Source of the DNA: Sipunculus nudus
Lineage: Eukaryota; Annelida; Sipuncula; Golfingiida; Sipunculidae
Length of the DNA: 64,000 bases
NCBI GenBank assembly: GCA_026874595.1
Contig: CM049317.1
Span: 22,706,882-22,770,881 of the forward strand
Direction of reading: 5' to 3'
In this document: piece by piece, positions 36,691 to 50,135 of the stretch
How positions within the stretch are numbered: the stretch's first letter is position 1
Layout of the letters: the number at the start of each line of letters is the position of its first letter
Position numbers and translations under genes: made by a program
Notes under the pieces: generated by a model
The model's database searches: none
The model's input: the letters and a program-made list of their open reading frames with translations, nothing else
Told to the model about the DNA's origin: nothing

Positions 36691-39600
36691 TCATGCAGTC
36701 CAGACCGAAACGTATCTAGACTTGTTAACAAAAGCAGCGGTTACCTACAGCAAAAACAAAACAAAATATTTTAAATAAAATAAGCCCATATATATTCCAT
36801 ATAATTTTTTTTATAGTGAGATGCAGGAAATTATTTGCATAAAATAACAGATAATATCCACCATTATCGGAAAACACTGCTTCTGTATACGATAACGTAA
36901 AGCACATCACAGCTTTCGGAACTTGTAAATGTCAAGGGGTTCCAGAACAATAGTTTTTCAAATAGTGAGCGGAAAATACCTCACTTTTCAACACACCCAT
37001 GAATTCCGATCGATACAAAGCGTTCTCGTATTGTTGGTGATTTGAAGTTAGAATCGTGTGCCTTTTCCATTTAAGATATATTTCTTCTATTTTTCACACA
37101 TCTGTTTAAGCTTTTAAAAATGTTTTTAATCTAAAAATATCTTATCAATTAAGGGAGGGTCCACATACCAAAGTGCTTAATATACCAATAATGCAGCTAA
37201 TGTATGCTATTTCACAAAATGTAATTCACTCCTTTGAAAATATAAAAAAAATGTTTGAAGGATCTGCTTGCGCGCAATGATAGGCCCTAGCGTGAAACAA
37301 AGTATTTAACCTTGAGGGAACTTGGGTACACGCACTTGCATCACATGTATAACAAACGTCTAAAGGTACCAAGGTCAATAATAATATAGATTATCCCACT
37401 GTTGGTATTACATAATTTTTAATGTTGAGGTCGATAATCTTTGGTTGAACTGAGCCAGTCTAGACATATACGGACGGCCGCCTAAGGGTTCAAAGGTCAG
37501 GAAAACAAGCTTATTTGCTGGTGCATTATTCCTAATCGCCGAGTGTGTAGACTAAGGATGCCATTCCCACTTGACTATCGACGCATTCAGACTGATACTG
37601 GGAGCACCGTTCCGGTATATCAATCCCTTGCCCGTGAATTGTATCTTATTTAGCTTGCCAAAAGCCGCAACACTCGCCCCTTTGTCACGGACACTACTGG
37701 GTATTTATATGTGCTATGCTCATGCTTGTAGAAAGGGTGTTCTGCAGCTTTGAATCGATAACTTTTGTACACCACGCCAGGAAAGATATCAAAGTTCATG
37801 GATCAAGAAAACGGTTAAGAAAAATGATCTGTATATTCTCATCTTCCTATAAGCTGGTCTAGGCATTCATACCTTGGTCCAATCAAGGCGTTTCAAGTCC
37901 TTGCTCCAAAAGGCCGCGAGAATGGCCTCAGATCTACCGATTTTTTTTTTTGCCGGCAGGCAAGTGCTTGCCGATTTCTCATGCACATCACCAGGCATTT
38001 CTGACCATTTTGGTCACCTTGGTCACCTCTGGATTGCTGTCGTCATAAATGATGAAAGAAATCGAAAAAGTTCTGACGTGAAATATTAATGCCTCTTTAC
38101 TCACAATTAAACCCTGTTCCAACTTTCGCGAATTTGACGCCGAATCGCCATGGACTGACATCATTAAAATCCGTAGGGCCGTCGTCGGGGTGTCGTAGAT
38201 GATGTCTTGAACAGTCGGCAATGTTCGTCGCGTATTCATTGGTTAAATTAAACTGAATAACGAATGATCACGAAGGACCACGACCTTGGCACGACTTCAA
38301 CACGACTACAATACGATAAAAACAAGAACCACTCAAGAGAGAGTCACGATCATAAGTTTTAACTCGGCGACGACGTCTTTGGCAACTAAGCTGGTGCTTT
38401 CCGATAATATAGCCATAAATGGCTGTACATTGGCTCACGGAGTGAAGTAAATTCCGAATTATCAGACAAATCATTATTTAAGAGCCTCCAGTATCTTCCT
38501 ACAAGCGACATTCCCGGCAGGTCACGAAGGGACCTGGCCCTTCAAGACCGCCCAATGAACTGTTTAATATATCATGAACAGGTCAACTGAACCAATCAAT
38601 TGACTCTTGTAATCTGCCTGTACGTGCATCGCAATCAAATATCTTGGTAGGTATAAGGTCAGCGGTCTTGCAGTACCGTATCTTATCAAGATTCTGACCA
38701 ATAGTATATTATAACTTAAAAAACCTACAGTTTTCGGATTTATTTGCTCGTAGAGCAAGCTTAATGGCCTCGCTTGTTTTGAGCTCGATTTTCAATTCAC
38801 TTCAGTCGCCATAACCTTCCGCCATAGGTCGTGTCTACTCAAAACTCCTGTCCGGCATGGTGGGCAGCCCGGACTACTTTTCTAAATTGTCATACTTTAA
38901 GATATCTTTAATTTGACACTTCAAGGTAAATGCTTCGTTTACATTTCCTATGTGTGTGCTTCAACATATAATTTTTCCATAGTTAATTACCACAAAAACA
39001 CCCATGTTTATGTAATTTGTCTTGAAAAAAATTCTTCTCCAACGTATTTGAACGGTCAACAATACCCTCTTCTGTACTTTTATTCCTACGCCAACTGTGT
39101 ATATAGTAGCCAACAGACCCTAAGCAGCAGAGTCCTATCATGCGGATTGTGAGTCGCGCCGTTTATTTGCTACAAGGTACATTTAACTTGTATTATTTAT
39201 AACACCACCCATAATTGTGGCTAGTCGTAAAAGATGTCCGCCCGGTGCTGGTACAGCAAGCAGAATGAAAATAATGCGTGCGTAATAAATGAACACTGCG
39301 CATGCTCAGGTACTTGCACCTGCATACTTCATATAACTTCGCTTTCCTCAGGATGTTAATTTTAGACTTGTTTTCTGCTTTCAAAAACCATGTGTGACTT
39401 TCATATAGTACAGTGTACCAGTCTACGCCAATGATTCGCCAGCATCAATGACATTTAACAGTCACCGAATCAAATGAATTCCTGTGGCTATGGGACTGAT
39501 ATCAGGAATATTCACGAACAAACGTTCCATTGCAAATCGAATAAAAATGAATGTCTATCCCTCAGTTATGCAATTTGCTGTATAATTTATGGGAACAATA

Positions 39601-40789
39601 AAAACTACCCCGGCACCATGTTACACAAACTGGTCTTGTATAGGTGAAATGTATCGTTCAGGTTTGAGGTTGAATACACACATCATCCCATATTTTTAGT
39701 CGATTTTTTTGTTTGAACTATGCTCTTTAAGTTTATGGGTATTATCCATCATGATCTATAATGGATTACGGTCAAGGACGCAGCAGTCCAACAAAATACA
39801 ATAGTCCAACAAGGACGAGAGAATATAGTCCAACATGGGGCCGGTTTTCTGCTAACGAACTGTGTTTGTTATAGTCTGGTAAGATTATGTAATATACAAC
39901 CAGCAGTCCCATTCAATTGACCTAAAGCGCTTTGGGGGATTTGTCCATTGGCTTATGTAATTATTATATATATTCCCCACCGATTGTGACAGGCCCATTT
40001 CACTTGATTTTTGTCTCTCTTCCAATTTGCGGCTTTGGGTATTTGGGGTAAACTGTGAAATAAACAGAAGTGACTCTAAACTTAGCATGTCATTTACATC
40101 AGAAACTAAAATAGAGGGCATTCAAAAATATAAATTACCACAAGATTATAGTGACAGTATTCTGATAGATTCTGCCAACGTTTCTTATGTATATTCAAGT
40201 GTTTGAAAGGTTACTGTATTAAGAAAGCCTGCATGTCTGCTTCCAGACATGACTTATAGTCAGCTTAGATGTATGGTAGTGCAAGTAATTTCCTTTCTAC
40301 AAGAAGGTTATCCTCGTCTTTTAAGTTTATAGCAGACATGCTATAGACCTGTTCCCATCTCTACCAAACGAGGCCCAGCTCGACTCCATCAATCGTTTGG
40401 AAGCCTATTAATCGACAATGGAATAAGTAATTATAAAAATTTAAAGAATCTATTATTTCTCCAGCTCTAAGAGTGGTTTTGAAATAACTAGTGCTTTGAG
40501 CGGGTTGATTCTATTAATACACAGGTCTGAGCAAATGAAAGTGATTTTCAGGCACGCAGGCCAGGAAATGAACTGTGACAGCGTTCGGTGGGAATTATCA
40601 ATCCACCTGAGATGATGCACCTTTTTTATACAGGCCCATAATGGGTCAATTACCAACAGATAATGACGTCTCCATACAATGATCAGTACAGGCCACTGGA
40701 TTGTTCCTGAAGTCTGATTTTGTCGTCCGAACCGCCGCTGCCAATTCAGACCCGTTGTGTGTGATGCTAAATTGCCAAGAATAAAAAAA
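36691..40789. other. No recognisable gene
   Basis: Mixed non-coding sequence. 37850-38530 is richer in CpG than its surroundings but has no frame longer than about 80 codons. Near 39788-39835 the octamer AGTCCAAC occurs three times at about 20-bp spacing. Confidence 0.4.
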
Positions 40790-40799
40790 AGTTATTGCC

Positions 40800-41000
40800 T
40801 CCGCAAGAGGATGTGAGTTCATTCCCTTTCGTGTTTGTGTTTCTGTGTGCGATATTTGTTCACAACAAAGCTCACATAACCATGAACAGAACCCCATGGC
40901 ATTTTCAGCGCATTTCTGGAAGAATATGTTAGATATTTGATGTGGGTTCTGCTCATGATCCGGATCCAGGAACGTTTTCCAGGAATACTCAGGAATACGC
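40800..41000 (+). repeat. Dispersed repeat R2, copy 1
   Basis: The block TTCATTCCCTTTCGTGT, a GT-rich stretch, AACAAAGCTCACATAACC, ATTTTCAG, and then ATTTGATGTGGGTTC is collinear with 57055-57235. It has the look of an old, widespread animal repeat. Ends not defined. Confidence 0.45.
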
Positions 41001-42329
41001 AGTCACATGTGCATGCCCAATTGAACATGGGCCACTAAAGTGAATGAAATAACGGTTCTAGGTGTACCCCACATTAAGGACCAACCCCAATACCCATGCC
41101 GGTGGTCTGCAATCGTCAAACTGCATATTTCGTAAATGTACATCTTTTAGTTTCGAAAAAATAATTTTTTTTCTGTCTGCTGGAAGTATGCTCAGAATGG
41201 CCGTTCAAATTTGTAAGCATTGATGGGCCGACGACTAAGGCATCTTACAGTAACAAGGGCATAATTAAACTTGATCTTATAAATTGTAAGCCTGATCAGT
41301 GTATGGCAGTCCTATGACCCCCACGTTTTATCTCAAATCACAACGATCCTTACATGTTGGCAGGTGAGGCGTACATAAGAGATGGAAGATTTAGGACGGA
41401 AAATCTGACTTAACATGCGTCCACAAAGTGTTTAAAGATGTTGTCATGTGACCTTTACCTTTGACGTCGTGACATCATAAATAAAATAGTTCTTCTTCTA
41501 TTGAAAGGTCAGCTGTATGTGAAAGATGGATGGTTCTAGTTGAAGAGTATGGCTTTAAATGCGTCAACAGCCCAACAATGGAACAACGGACAGAGGAACA
41601 CTCAGATGGACAGGGGATCATATCAAATTACACAACCTCCTGAGACAAAAATATTTGTACTAGTTACATGCTACATGTTCTTGAGACTACAAATAAACAA
41701 GATGAAAATAATACACTCACAAATGATCAGATCCTTTAAATAAAGAATACTTTATAAAATCATCAAATATTATAAAGAATTTTTACAAGAGATTTGAAGC
41801 CATCCTTCATTTTCTGTAATAATTTGGAGCCATGAAATTTGCTGAAGGCTTACCTCAGCGTAGCTTTATCCAGACTCATGGCAAATGTGTTCCTAACACA
41901 TCTCCTGGCTCTATTGTTGTAGGATGTGGATCAAGAATATTACAATTTAAATATGAAGGTTAGCAATATTGGAATTGATGTTATGTTAGAGTAAATCCAG
42001 GAAACCTGTTATAGATGGTCAAGTCTGATGTCACCGAATAAATGGATCTATTAAGCATGTGACGAGAGGGTTTAGAGAAGTACTTCCGACTGAAACAGAA
42101 ATTCTGACAGGAGGCTTAACATTGGGTGAAATAAGGCTTCTGCTATGTTGGAGTTCCAAATCAGCATTTGGATGGCTGACACTTAGTTCACATCTGTTGA
42201 CGCTGCTAGATAACGTGTCTGCCACATTATTGCCAAGCCATATTTAGTTTAAAGAATTTTTGCTGGAGGTAACTGCCTCTTTTCATGCGACCTTATTTCA
42301 TTCTTAACGTTGGTATATACACCTGGGAA

Positions 42330-42430
42330 GTTCCATTACAGATTGGGACGACGTGACTGGGCGGTTGCACTCTCTTCCTTTAATTCTATTTTAGCATCCT
42401 GGTGTCAACCAGGCCCAGTGTATACATTGC
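42330..42430 (+). repeat. Dispersed repeat R1, fragment
   Basis: Contains TCCTGGTGTCAACCAGGCCC, the core of the R1 family, in the same strand as the 27 kb copy. Confidence 0.4.
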
Positions 42431-42939
42431 ATATTGTGTTGCTTTCAATCCTGTTTTCTGTTTCAATGTCTTCAAGCTTAAAAATGTTATTCACATGTAA
42501 CTCAAGCTATGCTGTCTTTGAGAACTGTTCTGTTTTTCTTTAATATCTTCCGGATGTTTTATATGTGACTATATTTTCCTTATTTAATATTAATTTTGCT
42601 TCAATATTTTGCACGAATTGTAGCTTTTCATTGATCTTTCTGACAGACCAAATAATAACGGTGAGACAGGACTAGTCAACGAACTAATGTGCGAGTTGCT
42701 TCCTTCGTATGGATCTGATCTGCTTTATAATATGATTATTATGCATTGCAGTTCTACATTTCAATGAAATCTGGTATTTAAAAATTAGCTGCTTTTCGGA
42801 CCAAGCTCCCAAGCATTTAATGGTATCTGACAAGATGTACATTTTGCTACTTGTTCATTGTTACCAAACATAACGAAGTCTGTCTTTGAACTGTTAAATT
42901 TCCAAGGGCGATTTCTCATGAGCCTCTCTTAATGTCAGG

Positions 42940-43945
42940 TTAGATGATTCTAGCTCTAATTCTAACGAGTTGTGCCCTGTTAAGGAACGACCGAATGTTG
43001 GAAGGTCTCAAAAAAAGAGAGGAATATGTGTAACAAATTCGAAAAAAATACCAGATGGCGCCACCATTCTGCAGAAACTGATGAAACACTCCACGATGAA
43101 TATGCATGCAAAGAATCATGTTGATCAATGTATATATGTTCAGATACTGGAGCTTTTGTATCAATTTTTTTATTATTTTGGGGGGCGATTCTGAGCCCCA
43201 TAGCTCGGAGGATATTGGTAATGTACCTCTCTGGATGTCAGGTAAGATTCCAGGTATAATGGTTACGATTGTTGTCCTGTTACCGGACGACGGCATCTTT
43301 GAAGGTCATAAATATAGTGAAAAATATGGAAACATTCGAAAAAAATTCAGTTGGCGCCACCAGTCTGCAGAAACTGATGATACACTCCATGATGAATGTG
43401 CATGCAAAGAATCATAGTGATCAATTCATTAATTGTTCAGATAATGGAGCTTTGGTATCAAATTATTACTTCTGTGCCCCATAGCTTGGAGGACATGGGT
43501 AATGGAGACCTAATTTCAGGTTTTCAAGGAGATTTTCCATTGACCTCTTTTGATGTCAGGTATTAAGATTCCAGGTATAATGTTAGGTAGCGCCACCAGT
43601 CTGCAGAAACTGATGATACACTGCATGATGAATATGCATGCACATAATTATGGTGATAAATGCATTAATTGTTCAGATACTGCTGCTTCTGTTTCATATT
43701 TTCAACTATTCTGAGGGGTACTTCTGAACTCCATGGCTCGGAGGATATGAGTAACAGAGACCTAATTTCAGATTCCCAAGAAGATTTTTCATGGACCTCC
43801 ACGCAGGTCCAGTTAGAAGATTCCAGGTCCAGCGGTTCCGATTTGTGCCTGGTATAGGGACGGACGGACGGACAGACGCACAACAGTCGGGCGATGAACA
43901 AAGAGTAATCGCTATAGTTCAGATGACTTTCAATCAGTGAAAAAC
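42940..43945 (+). mobile_element. Tandem-repeat element family I, first array
   Basis: Three units carry degenerate forms of the GGTGGCGCCACC palindrome at about 43054, 43350 and 43586, each followed by CTGCAGAAACTGATGA. The monomer continues with ATGCAAAGAATCAT, a GAGCTTTTGTATCAA block, CATAGCTCGGAGGATA and CCTAATTTCAGG. It ends in a (GGAC/ACGG) tetranucleotide tract (43858-43878) and a degenerate form of the terminal hairpin near 43914-43940. Its short open frames are repeat artefacts. Resembles tandem-repeat-bearing MITE/Helitron-like elements described in bivalves, but no class is proved. Confidence 0.65.
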
Positions 43946-43949
43946 AGTT

Positions 43950-46900
43950 GACAGTGCATCTGTTTAACAGCTCTTACTTGGCAAACTATTGAAAATAACT
44001 GTAACTTTATCAGAATTATTTTTATTAACTATAATATAGTCGCCATGTTACACGAGTGCATTGTTGTTGACCTTAACTTGAGATTCAAACTTCGCATATA
44101 GTCATTTTATACGCTTAAATGCCATAACAAAATATAAACGTTACCAGTCTAAAATTATCCTGCCATGTTCTTTGTGAGCCGGAAAATATGCGTTACAAAT
44201 TCCCAAGATTTAATCGCAGATGATCCAACATATCCCGCCTTTTAATCTCCTTGGTATATTGTGGTACTTCCTATATTATATGCAAGCCTGCGGGTTAATC
44301 AAAATCACAGGCTATTCCATTTCCCGTATCAGGTGACAAATTTCTTTATGAAAAAATTTAATAACAAACAAGGTCTCTATAAAGTATTAACAGCTCGAAA
44401 GTATATGTCTGAATGAAAAAATTGACCAATTATATTCCAAATCCAATATATGTATTATCTGTATCTCCAAACACTCTCTGAAATTCACCCTAAAGGTTCT
44501 TTGGTTTAGGAATCCATCATTAACAAACACCTCTGAACAACAAAATGTGCGGTTAACGTAAGACAAAGCCCCCTTTTACTGATAGATATATCGTGTTTGC
44601 TTCTACAGAACTTTAGACTTACACTAAAATGGCGGTCTAAGCATTGTAATACAACATTAGCATATTCATATTCACTTCATAACTTTATAATCATAAACCA
44701 TTAAAGTTAACTCAGTCGGACATTTCCTCCTATGTCTAAATTATTTAGAATGTAAAACTTGGTCTAAACAACGCAAAGTGATAATAATACTGATATTTGT
44801 TTTTATAGAGACATATTTATTCTAAACGAGAACATCACCCAGCTGATCTTCATAAGACCTCATTAACTTAATTTGTACTCTAAAGATATCCACAGTCTCA
44901 CAGTGCATATAGATCTGAACAAAGCTACAAGCCAAATTTGTCATTTCAGTTAAATATTATTTAAGATAAGTGTAAACAAATGCTGCTTTATGTGGCAATT
45001 CTGAGAATTGTCTCACTTGCCTATATATTATTTGTCGTGACCAGGATGCATTAATGCACTCCCTCAATGATTAAATATTTAGACAGCTCAACAAATTGTT
45101 TTAATAACTTTGTAACTACGTATTCAGACACAGCAATTAGACAGATGGTCTTGCCGAAATAGACGACAATTTTAAGATAATATACACATTAATTTCTTAA
45201 TCAAAATGTGCCCAAATTACTATCTATATAGGTGTTGTCCAGTGAGATAATGGTCCAGTCCATGTTGACTCCAAATGTAAACTCCAGTCATACACTTGAG
45301 CTGCCCAGATCGCACCTATACTAGTTTGATATTTACCAACCAAACAATATTGTAATATTGATTTAAATTCAAATTATATCCAAACTGATTTTGGTCATAT
45401 TTACTGTAACAGATGTTTGATATATTAAGGTGTATATTAATATGTATATTGATTACATAAAAATGAATAGATTCAACCGACTTTACCGTGTTCCTTTCAT
45501 TGTTATAAAGGTCTGATAACGTTTTGTTATCCTGCTATTGTGGACTGTAGCCTGCTGAATTGGCACCTGAAGGACTGACCTGAAGATACTCCTTACAAAA
45601 TATGATGTTTTTGTTCGATATGTGACGATAATTCCGTTAAGTTAGCTGACTATTTGAATATTTAAGATATTATGATTTAGCTAAACAATATTAGACTCAC
45701 GCCAACATGGCGGGCTCATCACCAGAATACAATATTATCATATTCCCTTTACCTACATAAATATTTATAAGCAAAACTGTAAATGTAGTTAGGCATGTTC
45801 TTCAGTGCAAAAAAAAAAAACAATTTTGTATTTTCAGTATGAACTAGTTTTTTTAAGTAAATACTATGTAAATGAATACCGAATTCTTTGATTTAGTCTT
45901 TTCCTGGAAAATTGAATTTAAAATCTGTAAAATAATTTCATAATAAATTAGGAATTAGTTAGTAATATAAAATAATCAGCGATGTAAGTATTTATTTAAT
46001 ATATGTACACACCATAAAAATACAACAACAGATGACTTAACGCCAATGCAATCTCCGTCATATTGAACTTGGAGCTTAATTGTTACCATCGATAATTTTA
46101 CTGCATTTTATTAATTTCTTGGAAATGGCATTATGCTAAAAAGAAATAAAACCAAACGGATATTTAAAAACCGCCCATTAGCTTATTATATATACAATAA
46201 ATCGATGGATTTGCTCGTAGCCCTTTTCCCTCCAGATAGATATTATTTTGGATAAGTGTAAATAAAATATTGTTTCATAACACATTTTTATTATCGTATT
46301 TACCATATTTTATAATCGAGATGTATTTGTGCCCTGATAATTACTTATCAAAGGTGGGGACAATTCCATAAATTGTTACAATCATCTGGGATCTTCGTCA
46401 ATACGACTTCAGATATACTATTCGAAAGGGATGGTTTCACTGGAAAAGTGTATATATACCAGTATATTCCTTATTTATTTTAATTATATGGGTGTTTAAT
46501 CTCTATAATCCTGACCATTATACAATTTTATTTTAAATATATTTCTTAACTTCCCCTATATGTTCACTTCGGAATATGAGGGCATTTAAACACACGCAGG
46601 ACACAGTTTCACATCAAGGGATCATGTGACCTTTTGACCTGTTGCGGCCTACAATTACACTATTACACGAATTTCGTCACAATATCTACGATAACTCTTT
46701 ATTATACTTCATAATTTTGTTCATTATGTATATTAATTAATTTAAAATGAGCTTTAGAGTCAAATCAGTTTACAACATTCCGTTTATTGTTGTAAACGTG
46801 TGAAATTTTACGTAAAACCCTGCTATTTTAGACTCGGGCCTGCTAAACGAACCAGGGACCGAGTTCGGGTGGCACCACCTCAAGGATGTTCAGGACTGAC

Positions 46901-46980
46901 CTGTGATACTTCACACAAAATGGTGCTTTTATCCGGCATGTAACGATACTTCAGTAAGCCACCGGACTATACTGCCCGCT
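43950..46980 (+). repeat. Diverged tandem duplication, units ~1.1-1.3 kb
   Basis: Matching landmarks occur twice in the same order. TAGACTTACACTAAAATGGC (44618) pairs with 45691. AAGATAAGTGTAAACAAA (about 44963) pairs with about 46247. A TTTCATTGTTATAAAGG block (about 45497) pairs with about 46780. GGACTGACCTGAAGATACTCC (about 45573) pairs with about 46890. The second unit is about 200 bp longer in its first half. No coding frame is conserved. The block lies between the two family I arrays. Confidence 0.5.
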
Positions 46981-46991
46981 TCATCAAAATC

Positions 46992-47210
46992 TTATATGTT
47001 GCCAGCTGTGTAAGTATAGTAATTCTTGTGCTGTGTGAGGTCTAGAGCACACAATGTATCTCTTAGTATTTCAGCAAAATAATCAGATTCGTCTTTTAAA
47101 TACATGTTAATGTCTCCCTTTAAAATGCAGTTTGAGTCTGTTGTGATAGATTCTGTGAGTATATCTGTGAATTCATTTAAGAAAACGTAGATTGACAGGT
47201 AAATTGACAA
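46992..47210 (-). pseudogene. Fragment of a LINE-type (EEP) endonuclease
   Basis: The frame has GDINMYL, a degenerate form of the GDFN catalytic motif of endonuclease/exonuclease/phosphatase domains, then a stretch ending TQHKNYYTYTAGNI. That corresponds to the usual QHV..PTH..GN of non-LTR retrotransposons. A TAA follows directly where the LDL motif is expected. Only about 70 codons survive and no reverse transcriptase is adjacent. It is unrelated in sequence to the 60-63.6 kb element. Confidence 0.6.
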
Positions 47211-47589
47211 GCCATTCAGCCCTTTCTTGTTATATTAGTATTCAAAACAAAAAACCTGCATTCCTTAGAATGTAGCCCTTACGCCACGTGTTGCATTCAC
47301 TTATTCGGCCCATATTCCCATGTTCACTCATTGAAAAGTGACTTTATATTTGTGCCTATTCTTTTATGACGATCCTGGGTCCGACCATCTCCTGGATCCA
47401 CACCAAAATTTAATATTCATTTTCCCATTCCCGAAATACCCTGAAAATGTCATAAAATTCCATTCATGATTGCGTGTTTATGAACAAACACACAACACCT
47501 GAAAGGGTTGAACCCATACCCTACTGAAGACGGCAATAAATCTATAGCGTATTGACACAGCTAAACTCTAGCTAGACAGTAGGCCAAAC

Positions 47590-50135
47590 AGGCATGACTG
47601 AAACAAGTGACCCAGGGGTCATGACGCTCAGCTGACCAGGAAGACATTGACAAAAGTAATTTTATCATCTGAATGTCAAATTTAATGAAATACTTTTTCC
47701 AAACTTGACCTTTTGTATAAAATTATCCATATTAATTGGGGTACTATGGAGCTCTGTAGCATGAAGGATATGGGTAACAGACACCTATTTTCAAGGTTTA
47801 CAAGATGACTTTTCAGGGGTCTTCCAGCATGTCAAAAAATAAAATTCTAGGTCCAGATATTATGATTTGTGCCCTGTTAACAGATGACCAAATGTTTATT
47901 CGGGGGGGGGGTATTTCAAAGCCGCATAGGATGAAGGATATGGGTAACAGAGATGTAATTTCAGGTGCACAAGGAGACTTTTCAGGGGCCTCCCAGCATA
48001 TCAAGAAAGGAGATTCTAGGTCAAGTCATTATAATTTGTGCTCTGTTAACAGATGACCAAATCTTTATTCTGGGGAGTACTTCGGAGCCCCAGAGCATGA
48101 AGGATATGGGTAACAGGGACCTCATTTCGGGTTTCCATGTAGACCTTTTATGGGCTTCCCTGGAGGTGAGGACAGAAGATTCTAGGTCCAGTCATTATGA
48201 TTTGTGCCCTGTTAATATATGACCAAATCTTTATTCTGGGGGGTACTTCAGAGCCCCATAGCTCACAGAATATGGGTAACAGGGACCTTATTTCGGGTTT
48301 CCATGTAGACCTTTTATGGGCTTCCCTGGAGGTGAGGACAGAAGATTCTAAGTCCAGTCATTATAATTTGTGCCCTGTTTACAGATGACCAAATGTTTAA
48401 AGATCACAAAAGTAGAGAAAAGAAATCGTAAAAAATAAAAAAAATATAGGTGGCGCCACCAATCTCCAGAAATTGATGAAACACTCCATGACCAATATCC
48501 ATGCAAAGAATCATGGTGATTAATGCATTAGTTGTTCAGATACTTGAGCTTTTGTTTTAAAATTTGCATTATTCTGGGGGGTACTTCAGAACCCCATAGC
48601 TCGAAGAATATAGGTCACAGTGACCTAATTTCAGGTTTAAAAGGAGAATTTCCATAGACCTCCCAGGATGTCAAGTAAGAAGATTCCAGGTCTAGCAGTT
48701 ACGATTTGTGCCCTGTTAAGAGACAGACGCCTGGATGGCCGGACGGAAGACGGACAAAAGGTGATCCCTATAGCTCAGATGACTTTCAGTCAGCTGAGCT
48801 AAAAATTGAAAAAATAAAGGTGGCGCCACCAGAATGCAGAAACTGATGAAACATTTCATGATCAATATCCATGCAAAGATTCATGGTGATCAATATAATA
48901 ATTGTTCAGATACTTGAGCTTTTGTATCAAATTTTCCATTATTCTGGGGGGTACTTCGGAGCCCCATAGCTCAAAGGTTGTGGGTAACAGAGACCTAATT
49001 TCAGGTTTCCAAAGAGACTTTTTATGGGCCTCCCTGCATGTCTAGAGAGAAGATTCTAGGTGTAGTCGTTACGATTTGTGCCCTGTTAACAGATGGCCGC
49101 ATCTTAAGAGGTCTCAAAAATAGAGAAAAATATTGGTAAAAATTGAAAAAATAAAGGTGGCGCCGACAGAATGCAGAAACTGATGAAACATTTCATGATC
49201 AATATCCATGCAAAAAATCATGATGATCAATGCATTAGTTTTTCAGATAATTGAGCTTTTGTATCAAATTTTCCATTATTCTGGGGGGTACTTCAGAACC
49301 CCATAGCTCGAAGAATATAGGTCACAGTGACCTAATTTCAGGTTTACAAGGAGAATTTCCATAGACCTCCCAGGATGTCAAGTAAGAAGATTCCAGTTCT
49401 AGCAGTTACGATTTGTGCCCTGTTAACGGACAGACGCCCGGACGGCCGGACGGACGACGGACAAAAGGTGATCCCTATAGCTCAGTTGAGCTAAAAATAC
49501 AGGTGGCGCCACCAGAATGCAGAAACTGATAAAACATTTCATGATCAATATCCATGCAAAGAATCATGGTGATCAATATAATAATTGTTCAGATACTTGA
49601 GCTTTTGTATCAAATTTTCCATTATTCCGGGGGGTACTTCGGAGCCCCATAGCTCAGAGGTTATGGGTAACAGAGACCTAATTTCAAGTGTTTGAGGAGA
49701 CTTTTCATGAGCGTCTCAGCATGTCAAGAGAGAAGATTCTAGGTCCAGTTGTTACGATTTGTGCCATGTTAACAGATGACCACACCTTATGAGGTCTCAA
49801 AAATAGAGAAAAAAATTCGTAAAAATAAAAAAATACAGGTGGCGCTACCAGACTGCAGAAACTGATGAAACATTCCATGATCAAATTTTCCATTTTTCTG
49901 GGGGGGGGGGACTTCGGAGCCCCATAGCTCAGAGGGTATGGGTAACAGAGACCTAATTTCAGGTTTCCAAGGAGATTTTTCATGGTACTCCCTGGATGTC
50001 AAGTTAGAAGATTCCAGGTCCAGTGGTTACGATTTGTGCCTGGTTAACGGACAGACAGACGGACAGACAGACGGACGACGGACAAAGAGTGAACGCTATA
50101 GCTCAGATGACTTTCAGTCAGCTGAGCTAAAAAAA
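47590..50135 (+). mobile_element. Tandem-repeat element family I, main array
   Basis: The first part (about 47740-48420) has four ~166 bp monomers marked by TGGGTAACAG at about 47768, 47941, 48107 and 48273. The second part has units of about 340-370 bp marked by GGTGGCGCCACC or a close variant at 48449, 48819, 49156, 49502 and 49838. Complete element ends, consisting of an (ACGG)-rich tract plus a hairpin, occur three times: 48771-48801, 49478-49493 and 50099-50129. The array is thus a head-to-tail series of elements each made of two long units. CCCTGTTAACAGATG and GGTACTTCGGAGCCCCATAG recur throughout. Open frames here are artefacts of shared sequence. Confidence 0.75.
48771..48801 (+). repeat. 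Terminal hairpin of family I element
   Basis: TAGCTCAG and CTGAGCTA pair (8 bp); after one mismatch TGACT and AGTCA pair (5 bp) around a TTC loop. It directly follows the (ACGG)-rich tract and is followed by A-rich sequence. A second intact copy is at 50099-50129. Confidence 0.8.
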
